A DNA stretch of 64,000 bases from Phenylobacterium deserti (GCA_945874825.1 CAMCIK010000002.1:1-64000), one strand, 5' to 3'; numbered from the stretch's first letter, positions 1-8,403 are shown. Notes: generated by a model not told the origin, from the letters alone. Made by a program: numbers and translations.

Positions 1-66
1 CAGGGGCCAGCCGAAGTCCACGAGGCTGGAGATCCAGCGGCGCGCGCCGCCTCTGCCTTCTGGCAT
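1..66 (-). CDS. yciB: YciB/septation protein A family inner-membrane protein (N-terminal fragment, runs off the window)
   Basis: Only the first 22 codons are inside the window. The minus-strand ATG is at 64-66, three bases after the ftsY stop codon, so it is probably co-transcribed with ftsY. The visible peptide ends in SSLVDFGWPL, and the L-V-D-F-G-P-L stretch is the usual opening of the YciB/IspZ family, a multi-spanning inner-membrane protein tied to envelope and septation functions. ftsY next to yciB is a familiar alphaproteobacterial order. The membrane segments lie outside the window, so the call rests on a short motif plus context. Confidence 0.7.
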   Translation of the reverse strand, partial: MPEGRGGARRWISSLVDFGWPL

Positions 67-69
67 GGC

Positions 70-1005
70 TCAGCCCTCCCCGAGGCCGACGACGGTCCGC
101 GCGAAGGCGCGGGCGTCAAAGGGTTGCAGGTCCTCGATTCCCTCGCCGACGCCGATCAGCTTGATCGGTGAGTCCGAAGCCTGGGCCACAGGCACCAGGA
201 CGCCGCCCCGGGCCGTGCCGTCCAGCTTGGTCATGACGATGCCGCTGACCCCGATCTGGTTGCCGAAGATATTCTCCTGCGCCAGGGCGTTGCGACCCAC
301 CGTGGCATCCAGAACCAGAAGGGTCTCGTGCGGTGCGTCGGGATCGACCTTCTTGATCACCCGGATCACCTTGAGGAGCTCGTCCATGAGCCCCTGCTTG
401 TTCTGCAGACGGCCCGCCGTGTCGATCAGCACCACGTCATGGCCCTCGGCGCGGGCCCGTTCGATGGCATCGTAGGCCAGCCCGGCGGCGTCAGACCCCG
501 TCGGACGACTCATGAAATCGGCACCGGCCCGTTCCGCCCAGACCTTGAGCTGCTCGACAGCCGCAGCGCGGAAGGTGTCGCCGGCCACCACGAGGACCCG
601 GGCACCCCGGCCCTTCAGGTCGGCGGCGATCTTGCCGAGGGTGGTCGTCTTGCCCGAACCATTGACCCCGATGAACAGGACCACATAGGGCCGCGGACCA
701 GACAGGGGATCGAACCGGCCCTCATGCCCCGCCAGTTCGTCGGCGATGGCCTCGGACAGGGCCTCCAGGACCTCGGCCTCGTCCACCGCCTTGCCGAACC
801 GGGTCGCGGCAAAGGCTTCGGTGATCCGCGCCGCAGACTTCGAGCCCAGGTCGGCCTCGATCAGCATCTCTTCCAGGGCGTCCAGCCGGGCCTGGTCGAG
901 GGGCTGGCGCGTCAAGGTCGACGCCACCTGCTCGGTCAGGGCGCGGGAAGTCCGGGCAAGGCCGCCCGTGAGCCTCTGGAACCAGCCTGTCTTCGGTTCA
1001 GTCAT
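70..1005 (-). CDS. ftsY: Signal recognition particle receptor FtsY
   Basis: FtsY is the membrane-associated SRP receptor GTPase. It pairs with Ffh (encoded here at 27134-28672) to deliver ribosomes making membrane proteins to SecYEG. The 311-residue product has the helical N domain (about 20-90), P-loop GVNGSGKTTT (113-122), DTFRAAAVEQL (about 143), G3 box DTAGRLQNK (about 196) and TKLDGTARGG (about 260). It lacks the long acidic N-terminal extension of the E. coli protein, as is common in alphaproteobacteria. The ATG start is at 1003-1005. A 112-bp double-hairpin repeat lies immediately upstream (1018-1129), so the promoter must lie in or beyond it. Confidence 0.96.
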   Translation of the reverse strand: MTEPKTGWFQRLTGGLARTSRALTEQVASTLTRQPLDQARLDALEEMLIEADLGSKSAARITEAFAATRFGKAVDEAEVLEALSEAIADELAGHEGRFDPLSGPRPYVVLFIGVNGSGKTTTLGKIAADLKGRGARVLVVAGDTFRAAAVEQLKVWAERAGADFMSRPTGSDAAGLAYDAIERARAEGHDVVLIDTAGRLQNKQGLMDELLKVIRVIKKVDPDAPHETLLVLDATVGRNALAQENIFGNQIGVSGIVMTKLDGTARGGVLVPVAQASDSPIKLIGVGEGIEDLQPFDARAFARTVVGLGEG

Positions 1006-1017
1006 GCAGGGTTTCTA

Positions 1018-1129
1018 GAGCCTGTTCCCTTCAGATGGAACGTCTGAAGGGGCAAAACAGGCTCCAAGCCCATGAAGTTAGATCCTGTTTGGATCCGAGA
1101 ACCGGTTCCCACTTATCGGAACAGGATCT
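1018..1129. repeat. 112-bp double-hairpin interspersed repeat, copy A
   Basis: Two inverted repeats lie side by side. The first opens with GAGCCTGTT and closes with AACAGGCTC around an inner TTCAGA/TCTGAA dyad. The second opens with GATCCTGTT and closes with AACAGGATC. A second copy of the same length is at 10916-11027, with about 11 mismatches over 112 bases by eye. Copy A fills the gap between ftsY and mtaB, and the stop codon of mtaB (1078-1080) lies inside it. This looks like a REP/MITE-type intergenic element with no coding capacity. Confidence 0.85.
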
Positions 1130-2406
1130 AGCGCCTGACTGCCAGCGATCCTGGGTTGGGGTTCAGCCAGAAGCCGACGTCCGTCCTGGCCAGTGATTCT
1201 GAAGGTCCGGATCTCCCCGGCAGGGGCGGAGCCGGAGAACGCGATCTCCGAGAAGTCTTCGGCCCGCGCCAGCCCCGGCCGCTCGACCAGGCCCTGGACT
1301 TCGCGCCCGACCCAGGACGCGAGGTGCCGGGCCAGGGCCGCCTCACCCGCCGCCCGTAGCCGGGCTGCGCGCTCGCGAACCTCCGCCTTCGGGACCGGCG
1401 GCATCCGCGCCGCTGGCGTCCCCGGGCGGGGGCTGTAGGGAAAGACGTGCAGGAAGGCGAGGCCGGTCGTCTCCACCAGGTCGAGGGTGTTGCGGAACAT
1501 GGCCTCGGTCTCGGTAGGGAAGCCGGCGATCAGGTCAGCACCGAAGGCGACGTCCGGGCGCACGGCCCGCACGTCATCGACGAGTCTCAGGGCGTCGGCC
1601 CGGGTGTGGCGGCGCTTCATCCGCTTGAGGATCATGTCGTCCCCGGCCTGCAGGGACAGGTGCAGGTGCGGCATGAAACGGGGCTCATTCCCCAGCAGGG
1701 CCATGAGGTCGGGGTCGATCTCGGCGGCATCGATGGAGGACAGGCGCAGGCGCGGCAGATCGGGGACGAGGCGCAGGATCCGGCCCGCCAGCTGGCCCAG
1801 GGTTGGGGCGCCGGGCAGGTCCGCCCCCCAGCTGGTGACGTCGACCCCGGTCAGCACCACCTCCCGGCAGCCCTCGGCCGCCAGGCGGCGGACCTGCTCT
1901 ACCACCTCGCCTGCGGGAACCGACCTGGAGTTTCCGCGGCCGAAGGGAATGACGCAGAAGGTGCAGCGGTGGTCGCAGCCATTCTGCACCTCGACATAGG
2001 CCCGGGCCCGGTCGCGCACGCCGGCGATCAGGTGTCCGGCGGTCTCGCGAACGCTCATGATGTCGTTGACCCGCACCCGGGGCCCCTCGGCCAGGGGCGA
2101 GAGGGCACCCGGGCGGGCCTTGTCGGCATTGCCCAGGACAAGGTCGACCTCGGGCATGGCCGCGAAGGTTTCCGGCTCGATCTGGGCGGCACAGCCGGTG
2201 ACGATGAGCCGCGCGCCCGGGGTCTCCCGCCGCGCCTTGCGGATGGCCTGGCGGGCCTGGCGCACAGCCTCTCCGGTTACGGCGCAGGTGTTGAAGACCA
2301 CGGCGTCCCTCACCCCGTCCTCGGCGGCGCGGGCGCGGATCACCTCGCTCTCATAGGCGTTGAGGCGGCATCCGAAGGTGACGACCCGGACTTCGGAGCC
2401 GGTCAT
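1078..2406 (-). CDS. mtaB: tRNA (N6-threonylcarbamoyladenosine(37)-C2)-methylthiotransferase MtaB
   Basis: MtaB is a radical-SAM enzyme that adds a methylthio group to t6A37 of ANN-decoding tRNAs. The 442-residue product has the methylthiotransferase N-domain cysteines C13 (FGCRLNAYES), C41 (NTCAVT) and C72 (GCAAQ) for the auxiliary cluster. The radical-SAM triad is C144, C148 and C151 (GCDHRCTFC). FGCRLN favours MtaB over MiaB or RimO. The ATG at 2404-2406 overlaps the dapF stop as ATGA, so the two genes are translationally coupled. Unusually, the last 17 or so residues and the stop codon are read from repeat copy A, so the natural C-terminus was probably replaced by element sequence. Confidence 0.92.
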   Translation of the reverse strand: MTGSEVRVVTFGCRLNAYESEVIRARAAEDGVRDAVVFNTCAVTGEAVRQARQAIRKARRETPGARLIVTGCAAQIEPETFAAMPEVDLVLGNADKARPGALSPLAEGPRVRVNDIMSVRETAGHLIAGVRDRARAYVEVQNGCDHRCTFCVIPFGRGNSRSVPAGEVVEQVRRLAAEGCREVVLTGVDVTSWGADLPGAPTLGQLAGRILRLVPDLPRLRLSSIDAAEIDPDLMALLGNEPRFMPHLHLSLQAGDDMILKRMKRRHTRADALRLVDDVRAVRPDVAFGADLIAGFPTETEAMFRNTLDLVETTGLAFLHVFPYSPRPGTPAARMPPVPKAEVRERAARLRAAGEAALARHLASWVGREVQGLVERPGLARAEDFSEIAFSGSAPAGEIRTFRITGQDGRRLLAEPQPRIAGSQALDPVPISGNRFSDPNRI

Positions 2407-3215
2407 GACAGCCGCCCCTCGAACTCGACCTCGACGTCGCCGGTCATGTGGACGTGGCCGTCGACGCGCCAGGCGATCTCCAGGTCGCCGCCATCGAGGG
2501 CGACCACGGCCTGTGGATCGGCCAGGCCCCACCGCACGGCGGCGACCAGAGCGGCACAGGCGCCGGAGCCGCAGGCGCGGGTCAGGCCCGCGGCGCGCTC
2601 CCAGACCCTGACGCGGAGATGGGACCGGTCACGGACTTCAGCGAAGCCCACGTTCACACGCTCCGGGAAGACGGGACTGGCCTCGATCCGGGGCCCGAGG
2701 CGCCCGGCGTCCACCGCCTCTGCGGAGGCGACGAGAAAGACAGCATGGGGATTGCCCATGGACAGGCAGGTCGCTGCCCCCAGGTCGCCGGCCTCGGGTA
2801 CGGGTACGGCGAGGGTGTCGGCAGGACTCGCCAGGGGAACGGCCCGCCAGTTAAGCCGCGGTCGGCCCATGTCCACTGCGACGCGAAGGGGGCCCCGGCG
2901 CCAGGCTCGTAGCCGGCCACCCGCGGTCTCCAGTCGCACCTCTCCGACACCGGACTCTTCCATCAGGCGCCAGGCCACGCAGCGGGTGGCGTTGCCGCAG
3001 GCGCCGGCCTCGCCCCCGTCAGGATTCCAGAACCGGATGGAGGCTTCGGCTTCGTCGGCCTTGCCGATGATCACGAACTGGTCGCAGCCGATCCCGCCCG
3101 ACCGCGCAGCCAGGCGCCGGATCGTCCCGGGGTCGGGTTCGAATCCATCCTGGCGGGCATCGACGATGATGAAGTCGTTGCCGAGGCCGTTCATCTTGAT
3201 GAAGGGGCGATCCAT
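2403..3215 (-). CDS. dapF: Diaminopimelate epimerase
   Basis: DapF interconverts LL- and meso-diaminopimelate, the last shared step of the lysine and peptidoglycan precursor pathway. The 270-residue product opens with the typical FIKMNGLGNDFIIVDAR. It carries both catalytic cysteines, C73 in GACGNATRCV and C215 in RACGSGAC, which act as the acid-base pair in this PLP-independent racemase fold. Length is normal. The gene leads the dapF-mtaB unit and is divergent from the oligopeptidase gene; the 89-bp gap 3216-3304 must hold both promoters. Confidence 0.97.
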   Translation of the reverse strand: MDRPFIKMNGLGNDFIIVDARQDGFEPDPGTIRRLAARSGGIGCDQFVIIGKADEAEASIRFWNPDGGEAGACGNATRCVAWRLMEESGVGEVRLETAGGRLRAWRRGPLRVAVDMGRPRLNWRAVPLASPADTLAVPVPEAGDLGAATCLSMGNPHAVFLVASAEAVDAGRLGPRIEASPVFPERVNVGFAEVRDRSHLRVRVWERAAGLTRACGSGACAALVAAVRWGLADPQAVVALDGGDLEIAWRVDGHVHMTGDVEVEFEGRLS

Positions 3216-3304
3216 GGGGCGCTATATAGACCCGGGAGCTCCGGAGGGCGACGTCCCGGCGGGTTTCTGGCGACATTCGCGAGAATTCGCGCTTAAACAG
3301 CGTC

Positions 3305-5392
3305 ATGAAGACCCGTTTCCGGCCCCTCGCCCGGGCCCTGAGCCTCGTCGCCGCCGTCCTGGCCCTGAACCTCGGCCCGGCCCCCCGGGCCGCCCCTGCG
3401 GGGGAGGACCCCTTCCTCTGGCTTGAGGACATCGAGTCGCCCCGCGCCTTGGAGTGGGTCGCACGCCAGAACGCCAGGACCTCGGCCGTCCTGGAGTCCG
3501 ACAGGCGGTATGCACCCTTCCTGGCCGAGGCCCGGACCCTCTTCACCGCCTCGGACCGTATCGCATGGCCGTCCCTTCGCGGGTCCGAGGTCGACAATGT
3601 CTGGCAGGATGCCAGCCATGTGCAGGGCGTCTGGCGCACCGCCAGCGCCGCCAGCTACCGGTCAGGACGGCCGGACTGGACGACCCTTCTCGACCTCGAC
3701 GCCCTTTCGAAGGCTGAGGGCCGCAACTGGATCTTCAAGGGCGCGACCTGCCTGCCGCCGGAGGCCAGGCTCTGCCTGGTCAGGCTGTCCGATGGGGGCG
3801 GCGACGCCGTGGAGATCCGGGAGTTCGACGTCGCCCGGCGCGCCTTCGTGGAGGGCGGTTTCCGGTTTCCCGCTTCCAAGCTCACCATCAACTGGCTGGA
3901 CGCCGATACCCTGGCGGTCGCCCGGGTCGCCGCCGACGGCGAGGCCACGGCCTCCGGGTACCCCTACATACTTCGCACGGTGAACCGCCGGGGAGAGAGC
4001 CGGGAGATCTTCCGGGGGCAGCCCACGGACGTGTCCGTTGCGGCCAGCGTCCTTCGCGACGAGGCCGGGCGCAGCCAGGGACTGGTGATCAACCGGTCGG
4101 TGGACTTCTTCCGATCGGAATTCAGCCTCTGGCGGGATGGAAAGCTCATCCGCCTTCCCCTGCCTCTGCAAGCAACCTACCAGGGCTCCGCCCAGGGCCG
4201 GATGATCTTCATCCTCAAGGAGGACTGGAAGGGTCTGTCCTCAGGATCGGTCATTGCCCTGCGCCGGGACGATCCTGCCGGGACGCCCGAACGGGTCTTC
4301 ACCCCCGGGCCGACGCAGGCGGTCCAGGACGTCTCGGTCACCGCGGGACTGGTGGCCATCAATCTCCTGGATGAGGTCAAGGGCGCCGTTGAGGTGTTCG
4401 ACATGACCCGCGGCCGCTGGACCGGCGAGCGCCTGTCCCTGCCCAGAGACGCGACCTTCCAGATCGTCTCGGCGAGCGACATCGATGATGTCCTGATGAT
4501 CTCGGCCGAGGGGTTCCTGGACCCGCCTTCCCTCTGGCGCGTCGATGCGGCGACCGGGGAGACGGCACGGATCGCCTCGCTTCCGCCCCGGTTCGCGGCG
4601 GAAGGCGCTGAGGTCACCCAGTATTGGGCGACATCGAGCGACGGCACCCGGATTCCCTATTTCGTGGTCTCGCCGAAGGGCGCCCGCAAGGATGGCTCAA
4701 CACCGACCCTGATGTACGGATATGGTGGCTTCGAGATCGCCAAGCCGCCGATCTACCTTCCTGAAATGGGCAGGCTGTGGCTGGCGCGTGGCGGCGCCTA
4801 CGTCATCGCCAACATCCGCGGCGGCGGCGAGTTCGGCCCCGCCTGGCACCAGTCGGTGATGCGCGAGAAGCGTCAGCTGGCGTTCGATGACTTCGCCGCC
4901 GTCGCCCGCGACATGACCGCCAGGGGCCTGACCTCGCCCCGCCGGCTGGGCATTTACGGACGCTCGAACGGCGGGGTCCTGACGACCGTTTCCATGACCC
5001 AGCACCCCGAGCTCTGGAACGCCGTCGTGGTCGAGAGCCCCCTCGTCGACATGCTGCGCTATCACAAGCTGTCGGCGGGAGCCTCCTGGGTGGGCGAGTA
5101 TGGCGACCCCGAGGTCCCGACCGACGCCGCCTTCATCGCCCGGTATTCGGGCTACCAGAACCTGCGGCCCGGAGTCGCCTATCCAGAGGCCTACATCACC
5201 ACCAACACGCGGGATGACCGGGTGCATCCGGGGCACGCCCGGAAGTTCGCGGCGCGGCTCGAGGCCCTGGGAGTTCCTTACCTCTACTATGAGCAGACCC
5301 TGGGCGGGCACTCCAACGACTCGGACCCGGAGCTGAATGCCCGGCGCTGGGCGCGCCACTACGTCTACCTCGCCCGCCGCCTCATGGACTGA
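3305..5392 (+). CDS. Secreted prolyl oligopeptidase family serine peptidase (S9A)
   Basis: The 695-residue product starts with a Sec-type signal peptide: basic MKTRFRPLAR, a hydrophobic stretch to about residue 22, then an Ala-rich cleavage region. A beta-propeller region (about 60-410) precedes an alpha/beta-hydrolase domain. The nucleophile elbow GRSNGG places the catalytic serine at S554, the aspartate is in TRDDRVHPGH (about 637) and the histidine in GGHSND (about 669). The family cleaves short peptides after proline or related residues; a periplasmic location is inferred from the signal. Its stop abuts the convergent oxyR stop with no spacer. Confidence 0.9.
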   Translation: MKTRFRPLARALSLVAAVLALNLGPAPRAAPAGEDPFLWLEDIESPRALEWVARQNARTSAVLESDRRYAPFLAEARTLFTASDRIAWPSLRGSEVDNVWQDASHVQGVWRTASAASYRSGRPDWTTLLDLDALSKAEGRNWIFKGATCLPPEARLCLVRLSDGGGDAVEIREFDVARRAFVEGGFRFPASKLTINWLDADTLAVARVAADGEATASGYPYILRTVNRRGESREIFRGQPTDVSVAASVLRDEAGRSQGLVINRSVDFFRSEFSLWRDGKLIRLPLPLQATYQGSAQGRMIFILKEDWKGLSSGSVIALRRDDPAGTPERVFTPGPTQAVQDVSVTAGLVAINLLDEVKGAVEVFDMTRGRWTGERLSLPRDATFQIVSASDIDDVLMISAEGFLDPPSLWRVDAATGETARIASLPPRFAAEGAEVTQYWATSSDGTRIPYFVVSPKGARKDGSTPTLMYGYGGFEIAKPPIYLPEMGRLWLARGGAYVIANIRGGGEFGPAWHQSVMREKRQLAFDDFAAVARDMTARGLTSPRRLGIYGRSNGGVLTTVSMTQHPELWNAVVVESPLVDMLRYHKLSAGASWVGEYGDPEVPTDAAFIARYSGYQNLRPGVAYPEAYITTNTRDDRVHPGHARKFAARLEALGVPYLYYEQTLGGHSNDSDPELNARRWARHYVYLARRLMD

Positions 5393-6289
5393 TCAGGCCT
5401 CGCGCAAGGTCTCGGCGAGGAGGCGACCCTCAGCCCCACGGATAGATCCCGACCGCCAGGCGATAACGATCTCGCGGGTCGGGTGATCGGCCTGGAGGGG
5501 GCGGATCTCGATGGTCGTCCCCTCTGTCAGGCCCGCCTCCACCGCCATGGAAGGCAGGAAGGTGACCCCGAGGCCGGACCCCACCATCTGGACCAGGGTG
5601 GGCAGGGAGGTGGCGGCGAAGCTGGCGTTGGCCTCGCTGGTCCGCGGCGGACGCAGACCACAGGCTGCGAGGGCGTGGTCCCTCAGGCAATGGCCGTCCT
5701 CCAACAGGATCAGGTCCTCATCCTCGAGCTCAGATGGCCGCGTCCGGGCGTCGCCGGTCAGGCGGTGCCCCGCCGGCAGGGCGGCGAGAATCTCGTCATC
5801 GGCCACATGGGCGGAGTCCAGGCCGGTCATGTCGAAAGGCAGGGCGATCAGGGCGGCGTCGAGGGCACCGGCCTTCAGCGCCGCGATCAGCCGCTGGGTC
5901 AGGTCCTCGCGCAGATAGAGGCGCAACTGGGGAAACCGGGCCTTGAGAAGCGGGAGGGCCCTGGGCAGGAGGAATGGCGCGACGGTGGGGATAACCCCCA
6001 ACCGGAATCGGCCGGTCAGGGGCTGCCCGGAGCTGCGGGCGGCCTGGACCAGTTCCTCGGCCTCGTTGAGGATGATCCGGGCCTTGCCCAGGGCCGCCTC
6101 CCCGACGGCGGTGAGGATCAGGCCTGACCTCGCCCGGTCGACCACGGGGGCACCAAGGATCTTCTCCAGCTCCTGGATCCCGGCCGACAGGGTCGGTTGG
6201 GTGACATGGGCGGCGGCAGCGGCCTTTCCGAAGCCGCCATGATCCACGAGGAGCTTCAGATACTGGAGTTGCCGGAGGGTCGGAAGCAT
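5393..6289 (-). CDS. oxyR: LysR-type hydrogen-peroxide-sensing regulator OxyR
   Basis: This 298-residue LysR regulator has an N-terminal winged helix (RQLQYLKLLVDHGGFGKAAA) and a C-terminal effector domain. Within it, EDGHCLRDHALAAC holds C201 and C210, the same nine-residue spacing as the redox pair C199/C208 of E. coli OxyR, embedded in the same LEDGHCLRD context. This supports a peroxide sensor that forms an intramolecular disulfide and activates antioxidant genes. No catalase, peroxidase or ahpC gene is adjacent, so the targets lie elsewhere. The ATG is at 6287-6289. Confidence 0.93.
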   Translation of the reverse strand: MLPTLRQLQYLKLLVDHGGFGKAAAAAHVTQPTLSAGIQELEKILGAPVVDRARSGLILTAVGEAALGKARIILNEAEELVQAARSSGQPLTGRFRLGVIPTVAPFLLPRALPLLKARFPQLRLYLREDLTQRLIAALKAGALDAALIALPFDMTGLDSAHVADDEILAALPAGHRLTGDARTRPSELEDEDLILLEDGHCLRDHALAACGLRPPRTSEANASFAATSLPTLVQMVGSGLGVTFLPSMAVEAGLTEGTTIEIRPLQADHPTREIVIAWRSGSIRGAEGRLLAETLREA

Positions 6290-6321
6290 GGCGTCCGGAC
6301 TTCCACAGGGTGCGGCAGCAA

Positions 6322-6364
6322 GTCAAACGAAAGCGGCGCGGCTCCCGGGAGGGAACCGCGCCGC
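6322..6364 (-). terminator. Intrinsic terminator of the phasin gene
   Basis: On the minus strand a long GC-rich hairpin (GCGGCGCGG paired with CCGCGCCGC, 6333-6364) is followed by a T-rich run (TTTCGTTT) at about 6325-6332. It lies 33 bases past the phasin stop and separates that transcript from oxyR. Confidence 0.85.
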
Positions 6365-6396
6365 AATTGGTTTCGGAAGGCCGGAAGGCCCCCGAA

Positions 6397-6822
6397 TCAG
6401 CGGGCCGACTGAACGCTCTCGACGGCGGCCGTCATGCGGGCGCTGTAGGGCTTGAAGGCATCACGGAACAGGGAAGTCATTAGCTCCGTGGTCTTGCCCA
6501 TCTGGGCGACGTAGGCCTCGGCGTGGGTCTTGGCGAGGTCGGTCTGGACCTCCATCAGGTCCTGGAGGCTACGAACACTCGCCAGGGACTGGACGGCGGC
6601 GGTCTGGCGCTCCATGGCGGCCTTCGAGAAGGCCAGGGTGTCGGAGCCCAGGGCTTCCGCGCCCTTGGCGGCGGCGGTAACCGAGGCAATTACGGCCTCG
6701 AGGTTCTTGCGGGAGTGGGCGGTCATGTCGTTGAGGCCGGACATGCCCTTCTCCATGGCGTCGTGGAGGGCTTCGTTGCCGACGTTGACGATCTTGTCGG
6801 CGGGGGTCTTGGCAACAGCCAT
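6397..6822 (-). CDS. Phasin family protein (polyhydroxyalkanoate granule-associated)
   Basis: The 141-residue, mostly helical product lacks a signal peptide and has the heptad-rich pattern of phasins: EALHDAMEKGMSGLNDMTAHSRKNLEA with later AMERQTAAVQSLASVRSLQDLMEVQ. Phasins coat polyhydroxybutyrate granules and control their size. The start at 6822 is preferred over upstream ATGs because AGGAG sits just before it. The gene is monocistronic, with its own terminator (6322-6364) and a TGC-rich promoter region (6848-6924) resembling a PhaR-type operator. No PHA synthase gene is in the window. Confidence 0.85.
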   Translation of the reverse strand: MAVAKTPADKIVNVGNEALHDAMEKGMSGLNDMTAHSRKNLEAVIASVTAAAKGAEALGSDTLAFSKAAMERQTAAVQSLASVRSLQDLMEVQTDLAKTHAEAYVAQMGKTTELMTSLFRDAFKPYSARMTAAVESVQSAR

Positions 6823-6847
6823 TTTGGCGCTCCTGTGGGTGTGAATC

Positions 6848-6924
6848 TGCACACGTGCAGTTCGATATGCAGTGGAATTTCTCATGTTGCACTGCAGCAG
6901 TCAAGCGGATTGTGCACCGCAACA
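6848..6924. promoter_or_regulatory. TGC-rich operator cluster upstream of the phasin gene
   Basis: Several TGC/GCA motifs cluster 26-102 bases before the phasin ATG: TGCACACGTGCA at 6848-6859, CTCATGTTGCACTGCAGC at 6881-6898 (including TGCACTGCAGCA, 6888-6899) and TGTGCACCGCAACA at 6911-6924. The last three recur almost base for base upstream of the 51-codon gene at 56818-56973. Phasin genes are known to be repressed by PhaR at TGC-rich sites; assigning PhaR here is inference. Confidence 0.6.
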
Positions 6925-7041
6925 TAAACAGGCTGTGAAGGGCCTTCAGACGGAATTTACTTTCCCGCAACGCAGCGGCGGTTAGTATGCACCTTCATCC
7001 TGAACCCGCCGGCCGCGCCGGAGACGCCAGGGACGCCCGCC

Positions 7042-8379
7042 TTGCCGACAGCCGCCAGACGTCGCCCCGCCCGTCAATTCGCCCGCCATTTCCTTGGACT
7101 AGCCCTGGCGATCCTCGCCGGGATCTCGGCCCTGGGCCCGGCGAATCCGGCCGCAGCGGCGCCCACGACGCCCTTCGCGGAAATGCGCTACGCCGCTGTC
7201 GTCGTCGACGCCCAGACCGGGGAGGTCCTGTTCTCGCGGCGGGCGGACAGCCTGAGGTACCCGGCCTCGGTGACCAAGGTGATGACCCTTTACCTAACCT
7301 TCGAGGCCCTGGCCTCGGGCCGGGTATCCCTGAATGATCCGGTGTACATCTCAGCGCGGGCGGCAGCCCAGAGCCCGACCAAGCTGGGCCTTCCGGCGGG
7401 TGCCAGCCTGACGGTCTCCGAGGCGATCCAGGCCCTTGCGATCAAGTCTGCGAATGACGTTTCGGTCGCCCTGGCTGAAAAGCTGGGCGAGGGAAGCGAG
7501 CGCCGGTTCGCCGCCATGATGACCCTCAGGGCCCGCGAACTGGGCATGGTCAATACCCATTTCGTGAACGCTTCTGGCCTGCCTGACAGCCGGCAGGTCA
7601 GCACCGCCCGGGACCTCGCCATCCTGTCACGCGCCGTGCTTCGCGACTTCCCGCAGAATTACGCCCTGTTCAGCCAGCAGTCCTTCACCTTCCGGGGACA
7701 GAAGATGAACAATCACAATGGCCTCCTCTGGGCCATGCCGGGGGTCGATGGCCTCAAGACCGGCTTCACGAGCGCTTCGGGCTACAACCTCGCCGGCTCG
7801 GCCGTGCGCGGCGACCGCCGCCTGATCGCCGTTGTCCTGGGCGGCCCCTCGAACGCGCGCCGCAACGCCAAGGTGCAGAATCTGATGCTGACCGGTTTCG
7901 AGTTGGCGGCCCGCCGCGACCGCGGCGAGCGGGTCCAGTTCGCACAGTCCAGCTTCGAGGCAGAACCCGCGCCGGTCGTGCTCTACGCCCAGGCGCGGCC
8001 GACCGATTCTTACCCGGCTAGCCCTCAGGGTACAGGCCCGGATCGTGTGGTCCTGACCAGCGCCCCGACGCCCCGGAACCTCTCCCAGTTCGAGATCGTC
8101 GATCCGCAGGCGGCCGGCCTGCGCCAGAAACCCCGCGCAGAACCAGGCCGGTGGTCGGTGCAGGTCGGCGCCTTCAAGACCCAGGATTTGGCTCGGGAAC
8201 AGGCCTCGCGGGTGCGCAAGCTCGCGCCAGCCCACTTCGCCTCGGGTGGACGCGCAGAGCGGTCCGGCTCGAACTGGCGGACCCGGTTCACGGGGTATTC
8301 CGAGACCTCCGCCCGGGCGGCCTGCAAGGCCCTGAAGAGCCGCGGCGAGCCCTGCATGGTCCTGCCCCCGTCTGCCTGA
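7042..8379 (+). CDS. D-alanyl-D-alanine carboxypeptidase (penicillin-binding protein 5/6 family) with C-terminal SPOR domain
   Basis: The 445-residue product has a signal peptide (hydrophobic core about 17-32, AAAA cleavage zone near 40) and a serine-peptidase S11 domain. That domain carries the complete catalytic set: S76-V-T-K79, S136-A-N138 and K239-T-G241. A SPOR domain (about 366-441, GRWSVQVGAFKTQDLARE) should bind denuded septal glycan, suggesting a role in trimming cross-link donors at division or stalk sites. No ATG is in frame: the stop at 6925 leaves TTG at 7042 as the best start, with CTG 7000 as the alternative. Confidence 0.9.
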   Translation: MPTAARRRPARQFARHFLGLALAILAGISALGPANPAAAAPTTPFAEMRYAAVVVDAQTGEVLFSRRADSLRYPASVTKVMTLYLTFEALASGRVSLNDPVYISARAAAQSPTKLGLPAGASLTVSEAIQALAIKSANDVSVALAEKLGEGSERRFAAMMTLRARELGMVNTHFVNASGLPDSRQVSTARDLAILSRAVLRDFPQNYALFSQQSFTFRGQKMNNHNGLLWAMPGVDGLKTGFTSASGYNLAGSAVRGDRRLIAVVLGGPSNARRNAKVQNLMLTGFELAARRDRGERVQFAQSSFEAEPAPVVLYAQARPTDSYPASPQGTGPDRVVLTSAPTPRNLSQFEIVDPQAAGLRQKPRAEPGRWSVQVGAFKTQDLAREQASRVRKLAPAHFASGGRAERSGSNWRTRFTGYSETSARAACKALKSRGEPCMVLPPSA

Positions 8380-8403
8380 GGGCGAACGAAAATCGCGAAG
8401 TCC

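Noticed and set aside
1447-3426. Long open frame on the plus strand across mtaB and dapF
   Set aside because: It is antisense to two genes with intact catalytic motifs and is typical of high-GC codon-phase shadows; the product has no recognisable domain.
6987-7337. ATG-initiated ORF overlapping the start of the D,D-carboxypeptidase gene
   Set aside because: Different frame with an Arg/Pro-rich product; the TTG-initiated frame at 7042 contains the signal peptide and the catalytic motifs.
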